Origin: Aquanectria penicillioides
Lineage: Eukaryota > Ascomycota > Sordariomycetes > Hypocreales > Nectriaceae
Assembly (NCBI GenBank): GCA_003415625.1
Contig: PYIU01000001.1
Coordinates: 7,566,210-7,630,209 of the forward strand
Direction of reading: 5' to 3'
Length of the DNA stretch: 64,000 bases
Position 1 is the first letter of the stretch; each line of letters begins with the position of its first letter. The notes under the pieces were generated by a model. That model did not search any database. It saw only the letters and a program-made list of their open reading frames with translations, and had not been told where the DNA came from. Both the position numbers and the translations under genes were made by a program. Shown piece after piece: positions 44,703 to 57,139 of the stretch.

Positions 44703-45962
44703 AAGATTATCACTTTTACGAAGTGCTCACAGTTGTCTATGTCGAGATAGCTTGCATTGCAAGTTTAGCTATTACTAGACAGTTTTGACCGTCCTTCAGC
44801 AATACACTGTACCTTAATAGAGTCATTGAAGCCTCATTGCACTCTAAATTCAGCTGACGCTAGGCAGTTTTCTAACCGACCTCCTCTCAGTGCACTGCGA
44901 TTTTAGCAGTTAGGGGTCAAGTGCGCCTAGACAATGGTACGGCATTCTCTCAGCCGAGATGAACAGCCAATCTTGAGCCGTATCGACCATCGTCAGCCGT
45001 AAATTTCCAGCTCCCTCTTCAGCTTACATACGCAGCCTGCATCATTTCTAGACCAATTGCGGCCCAGCCGGTCGCAATTACTGCAATTTTAACTCTTGTG
45101 AACATCATCTGTGCCTTTGTTCTTCCGAATCATGCGAATCCTCGTTGTGCTGCAATTTCGACCGTGACTTAGTCACGGGTTGGAGGTGAAGCCAGCGATG
45201 CCGAGGGAACCACCCCACTATCTGCGAGACCAGCAGCTCTGTGTGAAAATAGAAAATAAAAGCTATAACGAAATAAATATTGAGAAAAATAAGGAAGAGG
45301 AAGGACAAGATAATGAGAAACCTACATAAGAGCCAGCTTCATCGAATTACGGGATAGATGCGCCAAACGCTAGACTCAAAACAAGTTTTGACACTAGAGC
45401 CATTTGTGTGGCTCAGTGTTGAACAGGCTGCTATCATAACCAAGGTAGATGGTCTCAAATGGTCAAACTAATCACATTTAAGCTTTATTCCCACCAACTA
45501 CATCTCTTGCTTATTCCTTGGTACTCTCTGGCCCGTTTTTTTCTCTTTTTTTATTGCCTTCTTGGATCCAGAATCCGCGGGACTCTTTGTCCATGCTAGC
45601 AAGCCTCCGTGAGTTAGTTTCGGTAGAATTCATCGACACCATCTCCACAGCAAGTGTATTTCCTTTTTCTTCCTCGCAGTGTGCCGCGAATCTAATTACC
45701 ATCTAAACTAGAACCAAGCAAGTTTCAAGTGACATCATAATGGTCTCGCCGGTCCCCGCACTTAAACCGCGAAGCGCTTGAAATGCCGATCGGGGTATTT
45801 CTCAATCTGATAGCAAAGATAAGCCCGGGCCGGCGTATCAAAACTTCATCCCCGATAGACTCGCAGGCACTTCTATTGATTCTCCTTAATTACAAGACGA
45901 AAAACACATCTGTACTCTGGAACTCTGGCTAAAACCTTCAATTTTGCTCGACTATTATCACC
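44703..45962. other. Intergenic, nothing recognised
   Basis: Short frames on both strands around 45105-45706 have no motifs. Probably the 3' flank of the permease and the promoter of the TIGR04076-like gene. Confidence 0.45.
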
Positions 45963-46388
45963 ATGGCTTTCACAAACTCTGACCAGAAAGATGTTGGCGA
46001 ATCATTTAGTCTTTATGATCTCCGGGTCGAGGCTGTGTGCCCTCCAGGGGAGCGGATAATGTGTGGCGCCAAGGACGGAGACTACTTTCTAGTTCAAGGC
46101 GAGATGCTGCATTTCCCTCCCAACCAGGGCATTAGCTTTTATAACCTAGGTACGCATTCCCTTCGTATATCTTCCTCCTGCGATACTAACACTTCTATTT
46201 CTCGTACAGCGGTCGTGCTCCCACTGCTTGCAGCAAAACAGCGCATGACATCGCCAAACGATTGGATGACGACGGATGCGCTCGTTGCATGTGCTGACCC
46301 GAATTGCCCTTCGAAACTGAAAATTATCAGAGAAGGAATCCGTACTTTCAATCATTCCGATACGACCGTGGTACCTCTAGAGAAGTAA
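45963..46388 (+). CDS. Small TIGR04076-like protein
   Basis: Predicted 121-residue protein. Exons 45963-46149 and 46210-46388, with a 60-base GTACGC...ACAG intron. YDLRVEAVCPPGERIMCGAK, GDYFLVQGEMLHFPPNQGIS, LAVVLPLLAAKQR and DALVACADPNCPSKLKIIRE follow the layout of the TIGR04076 family, small conserved proteins of unknown role found in bacteria and fungi. Conserved cysteines sit near residues 26, 33 and in the C-terminal CADPNC. It is convergent with the Zn2Cys6 regulator. Function is not known. Confidence 0.8.
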   Translation: MAFTNSDQKDVGESFSLYDLRVEAVCPPGERIMCGAKDGDYFLVQGEMLHFPPNQGISFYNLGTHSLRISSSCDTNTSISRTAVVLPLLAAKQRMTSPNDWMTTDALVACADPNCPSKLKIIREGIRTFNHSDTTVVPLEK

Positions 46389-46441
46389 CGCAATTTTACG
46401 GTTTGTCAAACTTGGAATTACTACAAAATCAGGTAGCTGAT

Positions 46442-48573
46442 TTACGCTAGAAATATGCCATCTTGCATGTTGAACCCCGCATTGGCAAACATGTTGAGCC
46501 ACATGTCATCATCAACTAATTGAAAGCATGATCTACCTTGATCCAAGGCAGCACCGTCTAGTACAGTCCCATCTCCAGCTCCTAAAATTACCTGGTCGGG
46601 CAAGCCTACCAAAGGCAGGTTGGGAGCAGGAGCGTCTCGATTTTGAAGCTCCGCATCGCTGCAGGGGTTAATTTGTAGGACATCGATATTGTTGGCAAAT
46701 CTTTGTTTCTGTTTTTCAAGTAATGTTGCCATGATTTTTTCGAGGAATCTAGCTTGCAACGCACACGTTGATCCTGTAGGAGCCGCTTGTCGTGAAAACA
46801 CTAGGGCAGCTGTGCGAATAGCATTGAGAGCACTAGATTCGATCTTGCTTACGATTGAGTTAGGCGCCAATAGAAGGAGCTGCATCATGTTGTGTTAACA
46901 CGAAAACTCAATCATCACTGTACATGGTTTTTTTTTTTGTTGCTCACCTTGACGAGGAATGCGGCGCTGTACGCAGTCATGACATGAATGGAGTCTTGCG
47001 CAAAGTACAGGCGAGACGAGTATCGCGATATCAACTGAAACATGTCCATGGAACTTGAATATGCGACCCAAAGCAGCTCTAAGCTTGGAGACATGTCTTC
47101 TAATTGGCCGGAAAGAATGATATCCTCCAATGGGAGGGAGAATAGCTGCAGTCGCAGGTGCGTGCTGTAGAACCGTATGAGAAATGGATGGCAGCTTTCC
47201 TCCTCTTTCGATATTGCCTCAGCTGCCCTCAACCAACGCTTTTCCCACTCATCCACACGCCCGTTGACAAGCATAAGCAGCGTGTCAACGTTATGGAGCG
47301 TGGAGCCCTCTTTTCGTCGCTCCCTAGGACGGAGAAGTTCGAGTATAGTAGAGGTCATGATACGTAGGGTTACCAGGGCCCCAAGGAGACAATCTGTGGC
47401 TATGGCCATAGGATCATTACACCAAGCTTCAATAGACTCCACAAAGTCGTTACACTCAATCATCCACGGCTTTCCCACCTGCATGCTTATGCTGTACGGC
47501 ACACCCCAATCAACATATAAATACGCCAGATCTTGCTAGAGATGGGATTGCATACCTTCGGTCGTAAACAAACATTACATACCAAGTTCTTTCAATGTTT
47601 CGGATCTCTCGCCTCTCAACATCCGACATGCTTGACCTGTCTTGTCTTGAATAAGCCGTCAATTTATGCCATCCAAGATCCATGCACAACCTAATTGCGT
47701 AACCGATGGAGGTCCATGCTCGTGTGTCCTGGGGCTCTTTCCAATATGTGAGAATTAAAATTGCCTGGGCTGTCTCTGTGGATTTAATCCCGTGCCGGAA
47801 GCTGTCCGTAAACAAATCTTGAGCGTGCTCATACAGTCTTCCATACAGTGTAGGATTGAGGGCCTTGGCAGCCATGGCAAGCACTGTGCTGAAAAGAAAT
47901 GATGATTTTTTTCTGACGTATGAAAATGTGTGCAGAGAGGGATCCAGTTGGCTGATGTAAGGGTTAAGCACTCTTATGAAGCTTTTGTCATGTTAACTAA
48001 TCGTGGCTGCTACCCCAGTGTTCAAGTACTCACTTGTCGAATAAAGATTTGCCAATGGCAAGGTTCACGAGTCCTATGTGGATAGGATCGTCATCAGAGT
48101 CAACTGGTGAACTACCCACAGGCTCTGCCGTATCGCCCTCGTTGGTGCTGAGGATGCAACGGATGGAGAATTTCCCACTCATAGCCTCATGATTGAGTAC
48201 CCCAGATGGCTGAAAGCCTCCTGACTGCACGGGAGGTATACCCGGCATAATAGGGCTTGTCGACGGCTCTTCCTCGTCTCCGAACCCATTGTGCTCCGGT
48301 TCGCACTGCACATTGTCATGGATAGGGTTTGTAGGCAGTGCCGTAGCCAATGCCTTGGTCTTAGAGATCCTACAGGCCACTTTAGCCCTGGTTGCACCAG
48401 AAGAATGCTTCCTCCATAATGGTTCACCTGGTTCCTGGCTTTCGACCGCGTCGATGCTGGCGGTAGATGCAGTCAAGTGATTTTCGCACGCATCTCTCGC
48501 ATTTCCCCCCTGTTTGGGTGCCGCCGGAGCGGCATTTCATCTTGACACTGCGGCATGCCAGGCAAGCATTCAT
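46442..48573 (-). CDS. Zn2Cys6 transcription factor with fungal-specific regulatory domain
   Basis: Predicted 629-residue nuclear regulator. Exons 48573-48428, 48369-48034, 47981-47556, 47491-46948 and 46879-46442. The zinc cluster is at residues 4-35 (Cys 4, 7, 14, 25, 28 and 35; CLACRSVKMKC and KCERCVRKSLDC). The middle homology region (fungal_trans) starts near 160: LNPYISQLDPSLHTFSYVRK, LYEHAQDLFTDSFRHGIKST, RAWTSIGYAIRLCMDLGWHK and IERTWYVMFVYDRSISMQVG. The C-terminal part ends with DDDMWLNMFANAGFNMQDGI, a likely activation segment. The start ATG lies three residues before the first Cys, so a further 5' exon is possible. Target genes are unknown; the nearest genes are a TIGR04076-like protein and an aldo/keto reductase. 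Confidence 0.92.
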
Positions 48574-49320
48574 ACTGCACGACACAAAGGATGCTAAAAG
48601 TGGAGGTTTGCTGTCACCGCACTAGATCAGTGAGTGCTTCTCTACATGAGAGTCGAGTGGAGAGGGGTAGTAATGACCTATCACAAGGTCCAGGTTGAGC
48701 ATAACAGCCATGTATCTGTCCATCTTGACCGCTGGCTGTACTGGGCGCAGAGAAGCCAAGACACAGCTTATCGGCTGTATGTAAATAGCGCCTTGATAAG
48801 CAGATATCTCAGCAGGGGCAGCCCGGTAAAACATAGCCTAGCCTGGATTCCGTCCCCTCAACTATGCTCAGATAATTGTCATGTCACCTGGATTGAGGGG
48901 TAAATTCAGTGATCTAACCCATGTCATTTAAGTTCCGGCCGCAAGAATTGAGCCAGTTGATAGGGCTATGACCGATTTGTCATGGATCTTATCTTCCATC
49001 CGTGGTCCGGCCGACCGGCAATTAAGGAGTTGTTATCTTGAACGCCGGCGTTTTCCACGTTTTAATCGCCGGTGAGATCCAGGTCAGAACACCATGGTGG
49101 TCCGACACCGTGGATCACCGATAAATAGATAACACGAAATGAATCTCTACAGCAGTAAAAGTGCCCTGCATGTGCGTTCGTTGAGTGCACATTTGATAAC
49201 ACTATCGGCTCGTACAATACGCCCGCCTGTACCGAAACCCGGATAAAACCAAGATCCGTCGTATCCTTCTCCATCAAGCTGCCCTGATTTTACCGCAAAT
49301 AATCCGCGGCTCTCATCTCC
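48574..49320. other. Divergent intergenic region
   Basis: Lies between the regulator and the aldo/keto reductase. GATAAATAG at 49119-49127 is a TATA-like candidate. No gene seen. Confidence 0.45.
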
Positions 49321-51256
49321 ATGGCAATCCCTCTCAAGGAAAATGGACGGTCTAGCGTGGCGCACGTCAATATGATGGTCGATACCATCGTAGCCAACTT
49401 GTCTTGCGACGGCTTGCGAATCGTCATGCGGTCAATTTTGGCGACTCATCCGGAAATTACACCAACATTTGAGCGAGAGACGAGAAATTACGTTGAGAAA
49501 TCTGCGTCGACGATTTTCAAGCCTAGCTCACCAAACCTCGGTTTTCATGGGTTGAAGAGCGCCCAGAAGACAATAAGGTGCATGTCAAGCTCGGGTCTCT
49601 GTTTCCAAAGTCTACCTCTTCTCCAACAGCTTTCTCTCCAGGGCGCAAGTCTTGGTCTTGAAAGTACGGATAACATCGAAGATGATTTGCGCGGATTCTT
49701 AGCTACAGTAGATGGCGACATTGTTCAAACCATGACGGCTATCCAAAAGGCGCTTTCGGTGGCTACAGGAGAGCGGAGCCTATCGGATGAGGAGAGGGGA
49801 TTGTTGTTGCAATTTTTCGACACACTTACAGGATGTGAAGGCATCTCAAGACAGACAAAGAGCGAATATCCGTATGGTAGAGGGTTGGCAGCAACGGCTT
49901 CTGTGCTTGGCGTCCCTCACCCAACTCTTACACCTCCGGAGGAATCGTCCTTTTTTCATGGCATGGATGAAGCGCCATTACCATGTAAATTATCTGAGAC
50001 GTTCACATTAAACGGGCGAGACCTTCCTCGAGTGTTTTCTGGTCTTTGGCAGATGTCAAGTTCTGCCTGGGGTGCTGCGCCGACATCGAAAATTGTAAAC
50101 CAGTTTGCGACATACGTGCAGAGCGGATTGACTGCTTATGACATGGCAGATCATTACGGAGACGCTGAAATTATGTTCGTAAGTGCCGCATTCTTTCTCA
50201 TTCATTATCCATCTCTAATTTTCCAACTTCGTAGGGTCGTTTTAGGTCATCATACGCCCACAAAGACTTTGTGTTTACCGCTACCAAATTCTGCGTCTTC
50301 CATCCTATGATAGTCTCAAAGGAAACCATCCAAGCCAATGTGACTGAGAGATGCCGAAGACTAAAAATGGACCGTATAGACCTGCTTCAATTCCATTGGC
50401 AATTTGTAAGAAACTCTAGGCTCAAAAGCCTGCTAGGTTAGCTAACATGTCACAGTATGAAGACCCGCAATATCTCGAGGCTCTTCGACTCCTGGACGAG
50501 GATGATCGAGTTGGAATGATTGGTCTTTGTAATTTCAACACGGAGTACCTCGATAAATCACTCGATACCGGCGTCGGCATTTACTCCAACCAAGTGCAGG
50601 TGAGACGCTTCGAGCTAATACATAGCAATCATTTCACCAGCTGTACTAATCCTATCGTGTAGTTCTCTTTAATTGATTCTCGTCCAACAATAAAAATGGG
50701 AGCTGTGTGCGAAAATCGGAATGTCAAGTTACTGACCTATGGCACATTGGTAAGCGTTTCACTCATCACGTAGCATCAACCAAATCCAAGACTAATTAAA
50801 TACTAGTGTGGTGGTTTCTTAGCTGAAAAGTGGCTGAACCAACCGGCCCCGGATGTCTACGACGGGTCAATTACACCCAGTCAGAGAAAGGTGGGCTGCT
50901 AATAGACCCTTTCAACTACCTCACTGACATGACTTTGCTAGTACTATGGAATGATCAACAGCTGGGGAGACTGGGGTCTTTTGCAAGAACTGTTGGCTAC
51001 CTTGAAAGTAATAGCCAACAAGCATAATGTTAGCATCACCAACGTCGCTACTCGGTGGGTTCTGGACTTTCCCTATGTAGGTGCTGTTATTGTCGGCACT
51101 CGGATGGGCATCAGTGAGCATGTCGACGAAAACCTAGCCAGTCTTGGCTGGTCTCTGGATCAACAAGATCAGGATCTGATTGAGGGAGTTTTGAATAAAA
51201 GCAAACGAGTGGAAATGTTTGAAGCAATGGGAGATTGTGGCGACGAATACCGCTGA
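49321..51256 (+). CDS. Aldo/keto reductase with a long N-terminal extension
   Basis: Predicted 552-residue protein in six exons: 49321-50178, 50235-50405, 50456-50599, 50663-50749, 50807-50890 and 50942-51256. From about residue 220 it is an NADP(H)-dependent aldo/keto reductase: RVFSGLWQMSSSAWG, AYDMADHYGDAE (Asp and Tyr of the tetrad), FVFTATKFC (Lys), DLLQFHWQF (His), MIGLCNFN and VGAVIVGTRMG (cofactor phosphate region). All four catalytic residues are present. Residues 1-220 are an unassigned, mostly helical region (DDLRGFLATVDGDIVQTMTA, SLSDEERGLLLQFFDTLTGC) in the same exon as the start of the reductase domain, so it is unlikely to be a prediction artefact. A second in-frame start inside exon 1 giving a shorter reductase cannot be excluded. 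Confidence 0.87.
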
Positions 51257-51513
51257 TCACCACGGTCTCACAGGCAGTGTTACCAACCGGTTTACATGTT
51301 ATGAGAAAGGTTGTCTCGTTTTCTTGACCTTACATCCATATATAGAATACGGTAACTGGGGTTAGGGTTTAGATAAACAAGAGTCTATTGAAAAGTCTAT
51401 AACTATAACCTCCAAAAGCCTACGAGGGTGGATTAGACGTTCCCCGTTGCTGGAACTCTAGTTCAAGAATGGATATCAAAAAAGTCTTATATGCCGCTTG
51501 TTTAGCTTGGTTA

Positions 51514-52838
51514 CTATCCTATCATTTCCTCACCAGGTCTCCTCAGAGAGCGTCCCCGTACCAAATCAACTTCGCTGCTATTTCTTCTCATCTCCTCATC
51601 TGCCAGATCATTACCAGCACGAATCGAAGTCGTTACTGTCCCAATACCCCCAGCGCCACTCTCCCATGATCTTACCACCGGCTCTGTTCCCAAGGAATGC
51701 CCCTTTTCGGTTGTCTTTTCTCTCTTTCTGGCGCTGAAGTGGCTCACGTATGGTCCAAGGGAGGGGATACATGCAATCGTGACACTAAGATTGCACTCAA
51801 GCGTGCTCCACAGGACTAAGTGAGAGATCGTTAACATATCATCGTGAAAAGTCCAAGGGTCCACTTACAGGGTGTGCTCATTGGAACTGAATCTCCAACT
51901 TGAGATTTGACAATAAAAATATAGCGTGCAGTGGCGAAACCGATAGTAATAGCGCCGAGAAGGAACAGAAAACACATCCCAATCTGAAGGGATCTTTGAA
52001 TCTTCAGCTCGGGTAGGATGAACCAGGGGAGGAGGAAAACTACAAATATTTGTTAGTCGATTGATGCATGGGCATATGTCTCAACTGACCCAAGCATTCT
52101 CCAGTAATGTCGAGACCCCATGTTATTAAGAAGGTAATTCTTTGGGTAGACGCAGGGCACATTTTTTGCGGGTCCGCTTCCCTATTCGAATACTATGAGC
52201 TCCGATCCGGGCATGTTCGTGATCCGTAGAGGAATCGACTTACCATAGGGACTCGGGTGGCGAGCATGAAGTGAAAGGAATAATCATAATTGCCGCGTAC
52301 GCTATTATATGGTACACAATTGTTGCCCACAATAAAATCCTTCTCTTTTTCATAAAATGTGGAAATACTACCAGATACATTGAAAGCAATGCTGCTCTAC
52401 AACACCACAAGGTTGTGTGCAAAGGGATCATGTTTAACCAGAACACCTATGCGACCTGAAGTTAGAAAACTGCGGGTAGCCATCGCAGGAATAAATTACC
52501 TTTAATATTTCGGGTATATCATTAGGATCTCCGCGAAACCCCTGCAAACTCGATCCAACATTGGGATCGAGTGCGCCCAGTTTCAGTAGGAGAACAGCGA
52601 GACCCGTGGCTATGCAACCTGAAATCCAAGCGAGAATCATAAAAACATCACTGATCAATAACCTTCTGCTTTGGATCATTAAGCGAAGATAGATACGGGC
52701 GATGATAACGCATGTTGCAATGCCTATTAGAGACCACCCAGCGGTCTACAAGGCCGAGGCGGGTTAGTGAAGGCCTTGATATTCTGTTCCGGATGTACCT
52801 ACCATTATTGGCACCGGTCCTGGGCCTCGGAAACTCAT
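51514..52838 (-). CDS. SAT4/rhodopsin-like seven-helix membrane protein
   Basis: Predicted 349-residue integral membrane protein of the fungal SAT4 (CFEM-GPCR-like, 'Rhodopsin_dom_fungi') family. Six exons: 52838-52803, 52745-52500, 52446-52244, 52181-52090, 52039-51869 and 51815-51514. Family blocks: GWSLIGIATCVIIARIYLRL, LISDVFMILAWISGCIATGL, VFWLNMIPLHTTLWCCRAAL, SMYLVVFPHFMKKRRILLWA, CPASTQRITFLITWGLDITG, FLLPWFILPELKIQRSLQIG and LWSTLECNLSVTIACIPSLG, followed by a hydrophilic cytoplasmic tail. The CFEM domain found in some members is absent. It is convergent with the aldo/keto reductase. Role unknown; some homologues act as receptors during plant or fungal interactions. Confidence 0.88.
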
Positions 52839-53816
52839 CTTGTCTGTCAAACCTTAATCACGACAATTTATTTTGGTTCAACATTTGACATCGAGTTGAA
52901 GGAGATTCCAAAACGTGGGCTGGGCTGGCGAGGAGTCAACGTGGCGACCCAGAGAGAGCTGCAGTGGCCTCCCTTGATGGTTCAAGCGACCGTGCAAGTC
53001 GATTCGGAAAGAACTGAAGGCACATTCCTCGATTATCCAAGCTGTCGGGGAGATGCATTGTATAAATAAGTTTCGTAAGACATGCTGAGTTCGATGTGGC
53101 TGTTGTAGGTTCAAGTCTAGCCAATCGGCTTGAAATGGTCGAGTTCCAGAGCAAAGGAGATGTCGCAAAGATGGACCGAAAAAGGACTAATTCTACGCCA
53201 ACGGGCTTTGGCAGATCCAGTCGAGACCTACCTGGCGTGGGTGGTAATTTCCTTCCTTGCTAGGTTGAACCGAGGGAAGCCTAACATCACCAGCCATGCT
53301 GTTTTTGAACTAGACGCGGGGATTAAGCCTACGGAACCATACAACCGTTGCGTCCAGACCAGTACCCCGGAATTCGAGACGGGAAGGTCGATGTCTCAGG
53401 TGTTTGACAAACTCGCCCGATCCGAGTAGTGACATTTTCATACTAAGACACTAATTTTAGCTGGATCGCCACTCTAAATTCACTCCAGGCAGCGAGGAGC
53501 GAACGAAGGCAAACCTGGATGTTCCATGAGCCCATGCGTACTAATTATTATAAGATGCTGATGGAGAAATATCTGTTTTCCATCTTTAGAGACGGGTATT
53601 CGACTTGAAGTCTTGAGATCCAATGCTAGAATTCACGGATGCCCAACTGCCTTTCGATTACATGACACTGACACCCTCGTAAACCCAATAGCCACCGCAT
53701 TCTCTCCAGACATTAAGCATGTATTTTTACCCCAAGCCTTGGCGAACTCAGCTTTGCTTCCACGTTCCCTTCATAAAGGAAGAAGGATAACCATGATGTT
53801 TTTCAATCATAAAAAT
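52839..53816. other. Intergenic, one unassigned open frame
   Basis: The plus-strand frame 53130-53429 has no family motif. It lies between the SAT4-like gene start and the end of the NLR gene. Confidence 0.4.
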
Positions 53817-56800
53817 CTAGACAGGCTGGCCCGCCCTCTTCTCGATCATCTCAGCCGCCGTTTTGGCACCGGCTTCAAGGAGAAGTTTTGCGATGAACTG
53901 TTGTTTCCCTTGACGAGCCATATCCAGCGGCGTCTTGGACTGGTCGGAAACCGGATTCAGATCCGCGCCGGCCTTCATCAGCTCCCGGACACAATCCAAC
54001 ATTCCATTGTGCGCTGCCCAGTGTAGAGGCGCCCAGCCAAACCGTGTAGTGATTGATGGATTAGCACCATTTCTAAGCAAAAATCGCGTGACTTCCAAAT
54101 CTCCTGCAGAAGCATATTTGTAGAGTGGGCAATCACCATTTGGGATCTGGGAATTTGGATCCGCACCGGCTTTGAGAAGGATCTTCGACACTATCCTGCC
54201 GGTTAGCGATGAAAACAAAGAGCGACGTTACACATTTTCTATTACCTTCTTTGTGTTCCCCGTCCAAGCTGAAGGCCCATGCTGTCTGTCCTTGATCATT
54301 TTTTAGATCGATGATTGGTTTGTATTTCAAGATAATCTCAACAATTGGGATCAGGTTGAGTTTCGCGGCACGGTGAAGAGGCGTAGCCCCGCCCAGGGCC
54401 TGGGTATTGACATTGGCGCCGGATTCGAGAAGTTGGCTAATAGAAGCTGCCTGATTGAATTCAATGGCGAGGAATAGGGCAGTGGGCTGGAACAAAGAAT
54501 CTTCTGCTAAGTTTACTTTCCCTTCTTCTGTTAAACTCTTGATCGTTTCGATGTCTCCAGTTTTTGTTGCCCGAAGAAGTTTGAGGTAGTCAGACTCTTG
54601 GGTTGGCGGGTTGAATGATCTCAGTGCTGAAGTACTACGTGATACTGGTCTCTCTGTTGGCTTCTCGGGACCAGCCACGGGAGACTTCCATACCAGGAAA
54701 AGGCCAGTGATGTAGTGGAAGAAGAGCAGTAAGTACTTAAAGACGACCAGAACCGGATTTACGCCTTCTTTTCCATTTTCGGGTTGTGAGTGGGAAGAAG
54801 GGGTTGCAAGAAGGCCTTCGACAATATCCTGCTGTCCGCTTTCCGCGGCAAATAGAACTGCGGCATGCCCTTCTGGAGAGTTCAGGTCAACCGCCGCACC
54901 ATTTCCGAGTAGAATGGTTACTACATTCCAGTGGCGTTCATGGATAGCAATGAAGAGTGGTGTTCTATTCCAGCCGTCTAGTGAGTTGACAGACTCCGGG
55001 CACGATTTCAGAATCCATTCAACAATAGGTGGCCAACCAAGAAACGCGGCGAGATGAATAGTTTCGGTTTCAAATTCTTGGGAACCTGACTTTGACGCTC
55101 TCTGAGAGTAATTACTGGGCTTCGAAGCACCAGCCCCCAGTGTTTCACCTTGACGACGTTAATTCCTACTCAAGGCACGACTTTAGGCATCAAATTTCTC
55201 ACTGTCATCCCTTGTTCGACCGCGAAAGGCTCGAGAAGGAAGCTTTTCAAACATCATGCCACGTTGGCACAATTTTTGTACTATAAAATTCCGTTTCTCT
55301 CGTTGCTGAAGAAGATTTGCCAATCGTAGGACAATTTCATGCGAATCTGAACTATTTCGAATCTGTCGCAAATGACTCCCAACATTTATGGCGGCATATT
55401 CAACGAATGGATATTGTTCGCACTTATCTTCGAATGAAAGAAGTCGGGGATCAGCAGTTCCCTGGGGTTGTCAGTTATAATAAGCCGGTCGAAACACGGG
55501 AACAAACATCTTTGACTTCGCCAGGGGAAGCAGGCTCAGTCTTGTCCTCGTCAATATCTTCCAGAACACGTAATGACAGATAATTGACGCAGGCAGAAGC
55601 TATAGTCGTGTGGATTCCAGGAAAGTACTTGGAAGAAATGTCATCACGCCGAAAGTAATTGTAGGCAGTGTTATGAACAAGTGATACTGCGCCATGAGCA
55701 ACCGTGACAAGCCCACCACAAAAGTCTCCCAGGTCATCTTCGTCATATATCTGCCCCAAATTCAGCACCGGGCCATCTGGAGAAATAGCGAGCGCATGTT
55801 GTAACTCCAGAGTTGTTATGCGGCTATGGCTGAAGATGATCCAGGACAAGACCTTGAGGGCGAGGTTTCGTTTGGCGGATTCCATGTGTGATATTCTCTC
55901 CAATGTGGTTTCATACATCTCATCAATGTTCTTGGGGAGGGTCTTAAGTTGGGTGCGGATGTCTTGGAGATTCAATGCTGCAGCCAGCGACTTCATCTGA
56001 AGATTGGCAACCAGAAACCTGTCGGGTTTAAGGCTCGCTGTCAGCGAACCAAGTTTAAATCTGTGGTGAAGGCGAATAGATGACTCACATGCCGTCGCAC
56101 GCAGCTTTGACAGCATATTTTGCTTGATCTCTCAGCGCAGTGTCCTGCTTCGAGAGCTTTCGTAGTCTAGATCTTGTATCAAACTCGTAGTCGATGAATA
56201 AATCCAGGTCCTCGGAGTTGGCGCGGATATTAAGACATGTAAAGTCCCTTGAAATGTCACTAAATCCATCCAATAGTCTCGACGTCACCAGAATCGAAAG
56301 ATTATTCGACTCTGGTTGAAGTAACTTCATTAGCTGGATCCGTTCCCGGTGAGGACATTCATCCAACGCATCTATGACAATATACGCTGGCTTTTCTCGG
56401 ACAAGTTCACTAAGGAGTTCAGAAAGAGCCCTTGCCGTTGGTTGATCTGTTCCACGGTTATGTCTTTTCCAAAACTTGATTAGTTGAGGAGGAATGGGCT
56501 CATCATATTGCACGAGCTGCTTAATGACAGTTGCAAGGAGATTTTTCGTCTCATATTGCCCCTTGTGGCCGAGATACAGATAAGCAACTCTCGGTGGGTC
56601 CTCTGATTGCTGCTGAAGCTGGAGTAGGTTGGTGATGATGATTGAGCTTTCATGATGATTACATTAGAGAGACTTACTGTCGGAAGAGTCTTTACTTACG
56701 CAAGCACTGATTTTCCAGCACCAGCTATAATAAATCACAATGTTAGTGGACTCCAAAAAGGATCAGGTCAAGATGGCATACGCATTCCAATGTACCACAG

Positions 56801-57139
56801 CTTACGAGATCCCCTCCCGCCTCGTGATCGCCATCTGACAAAGTTTTCCGATTCCAGCAGCCATTTTCCAGCATATTGTTTCTCGCTGTAATGGCAGGAT
56901 TGATCGAGAACAAGGGCTGCGTCTTGGATATGCTCATGTAGCTCATTCATATCCAAATATGGCAGCCAAGTGAAGATTTCTCTGCGCTGAGCGGAGAATG
57001 TCGATGCTCGCCTCACCTGATAGTAGACAGGGCCATTGTGAATCCGTGCATCCCCACTGATGACCTGATCTTTGATGGTAATTGACGAAGCATTGCTGTC
57101 TCCAAGAGCTTTCGCTGGACCTGCATAGAGTTCGGCCAT
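53817..57139 (-). CDS. NLR-type NACHT-ankyrin protein with an N-terminal HET-s-type amyloid motif
   Basis: Predicted 995-residue STAND receptor. Exons 57139-56782, 56724-56700 (25 bases), 56646-56089, 56018-55508, 55461-55203, 55148-54246 and 54190-53817; the frame closes at every joint. Residues 22-41 (IKDQVISGDARIHNGPVYYQ) match the HET-s-related amyloid motif of NWD2-type receptors. NACHT follows: Walker A WYIGMPGAGKSVLA near 114-127, Walker B AYIVIDALDECPH near 215, sensor LVTSR, and the winged-helix region. From about 570 there are ankyrin repeats (ETIHLAAFLGWPPIVEWILK, TPLFIAIHERHWNVVTILLG, TPLHRAAKLNLIPIVEIILK, APLHWAAHNGMLDCVRELMK). The gene is divergent from the HeLo-domain gene at 57893, as expected of a receptor-effector pair. 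The GTTTGT donor at 55507 is weak. Confidence 0.9.

Noticed and set aside
55148..55202. Two in-frame TAA codons in the NLR gene
   Set aside because: They fall inside a 54-base intron with a strong GTGAGA donor and a TTAAC branch site; phases match on both sides.
55475..55510. Apparent stop and frameshift in the NLR gene
   Set aside because: A 46-base GTTTGT...CCCCAG intron with a CTGAC branch site restores the frame exactly, so decay is not required, though the donor is weak.
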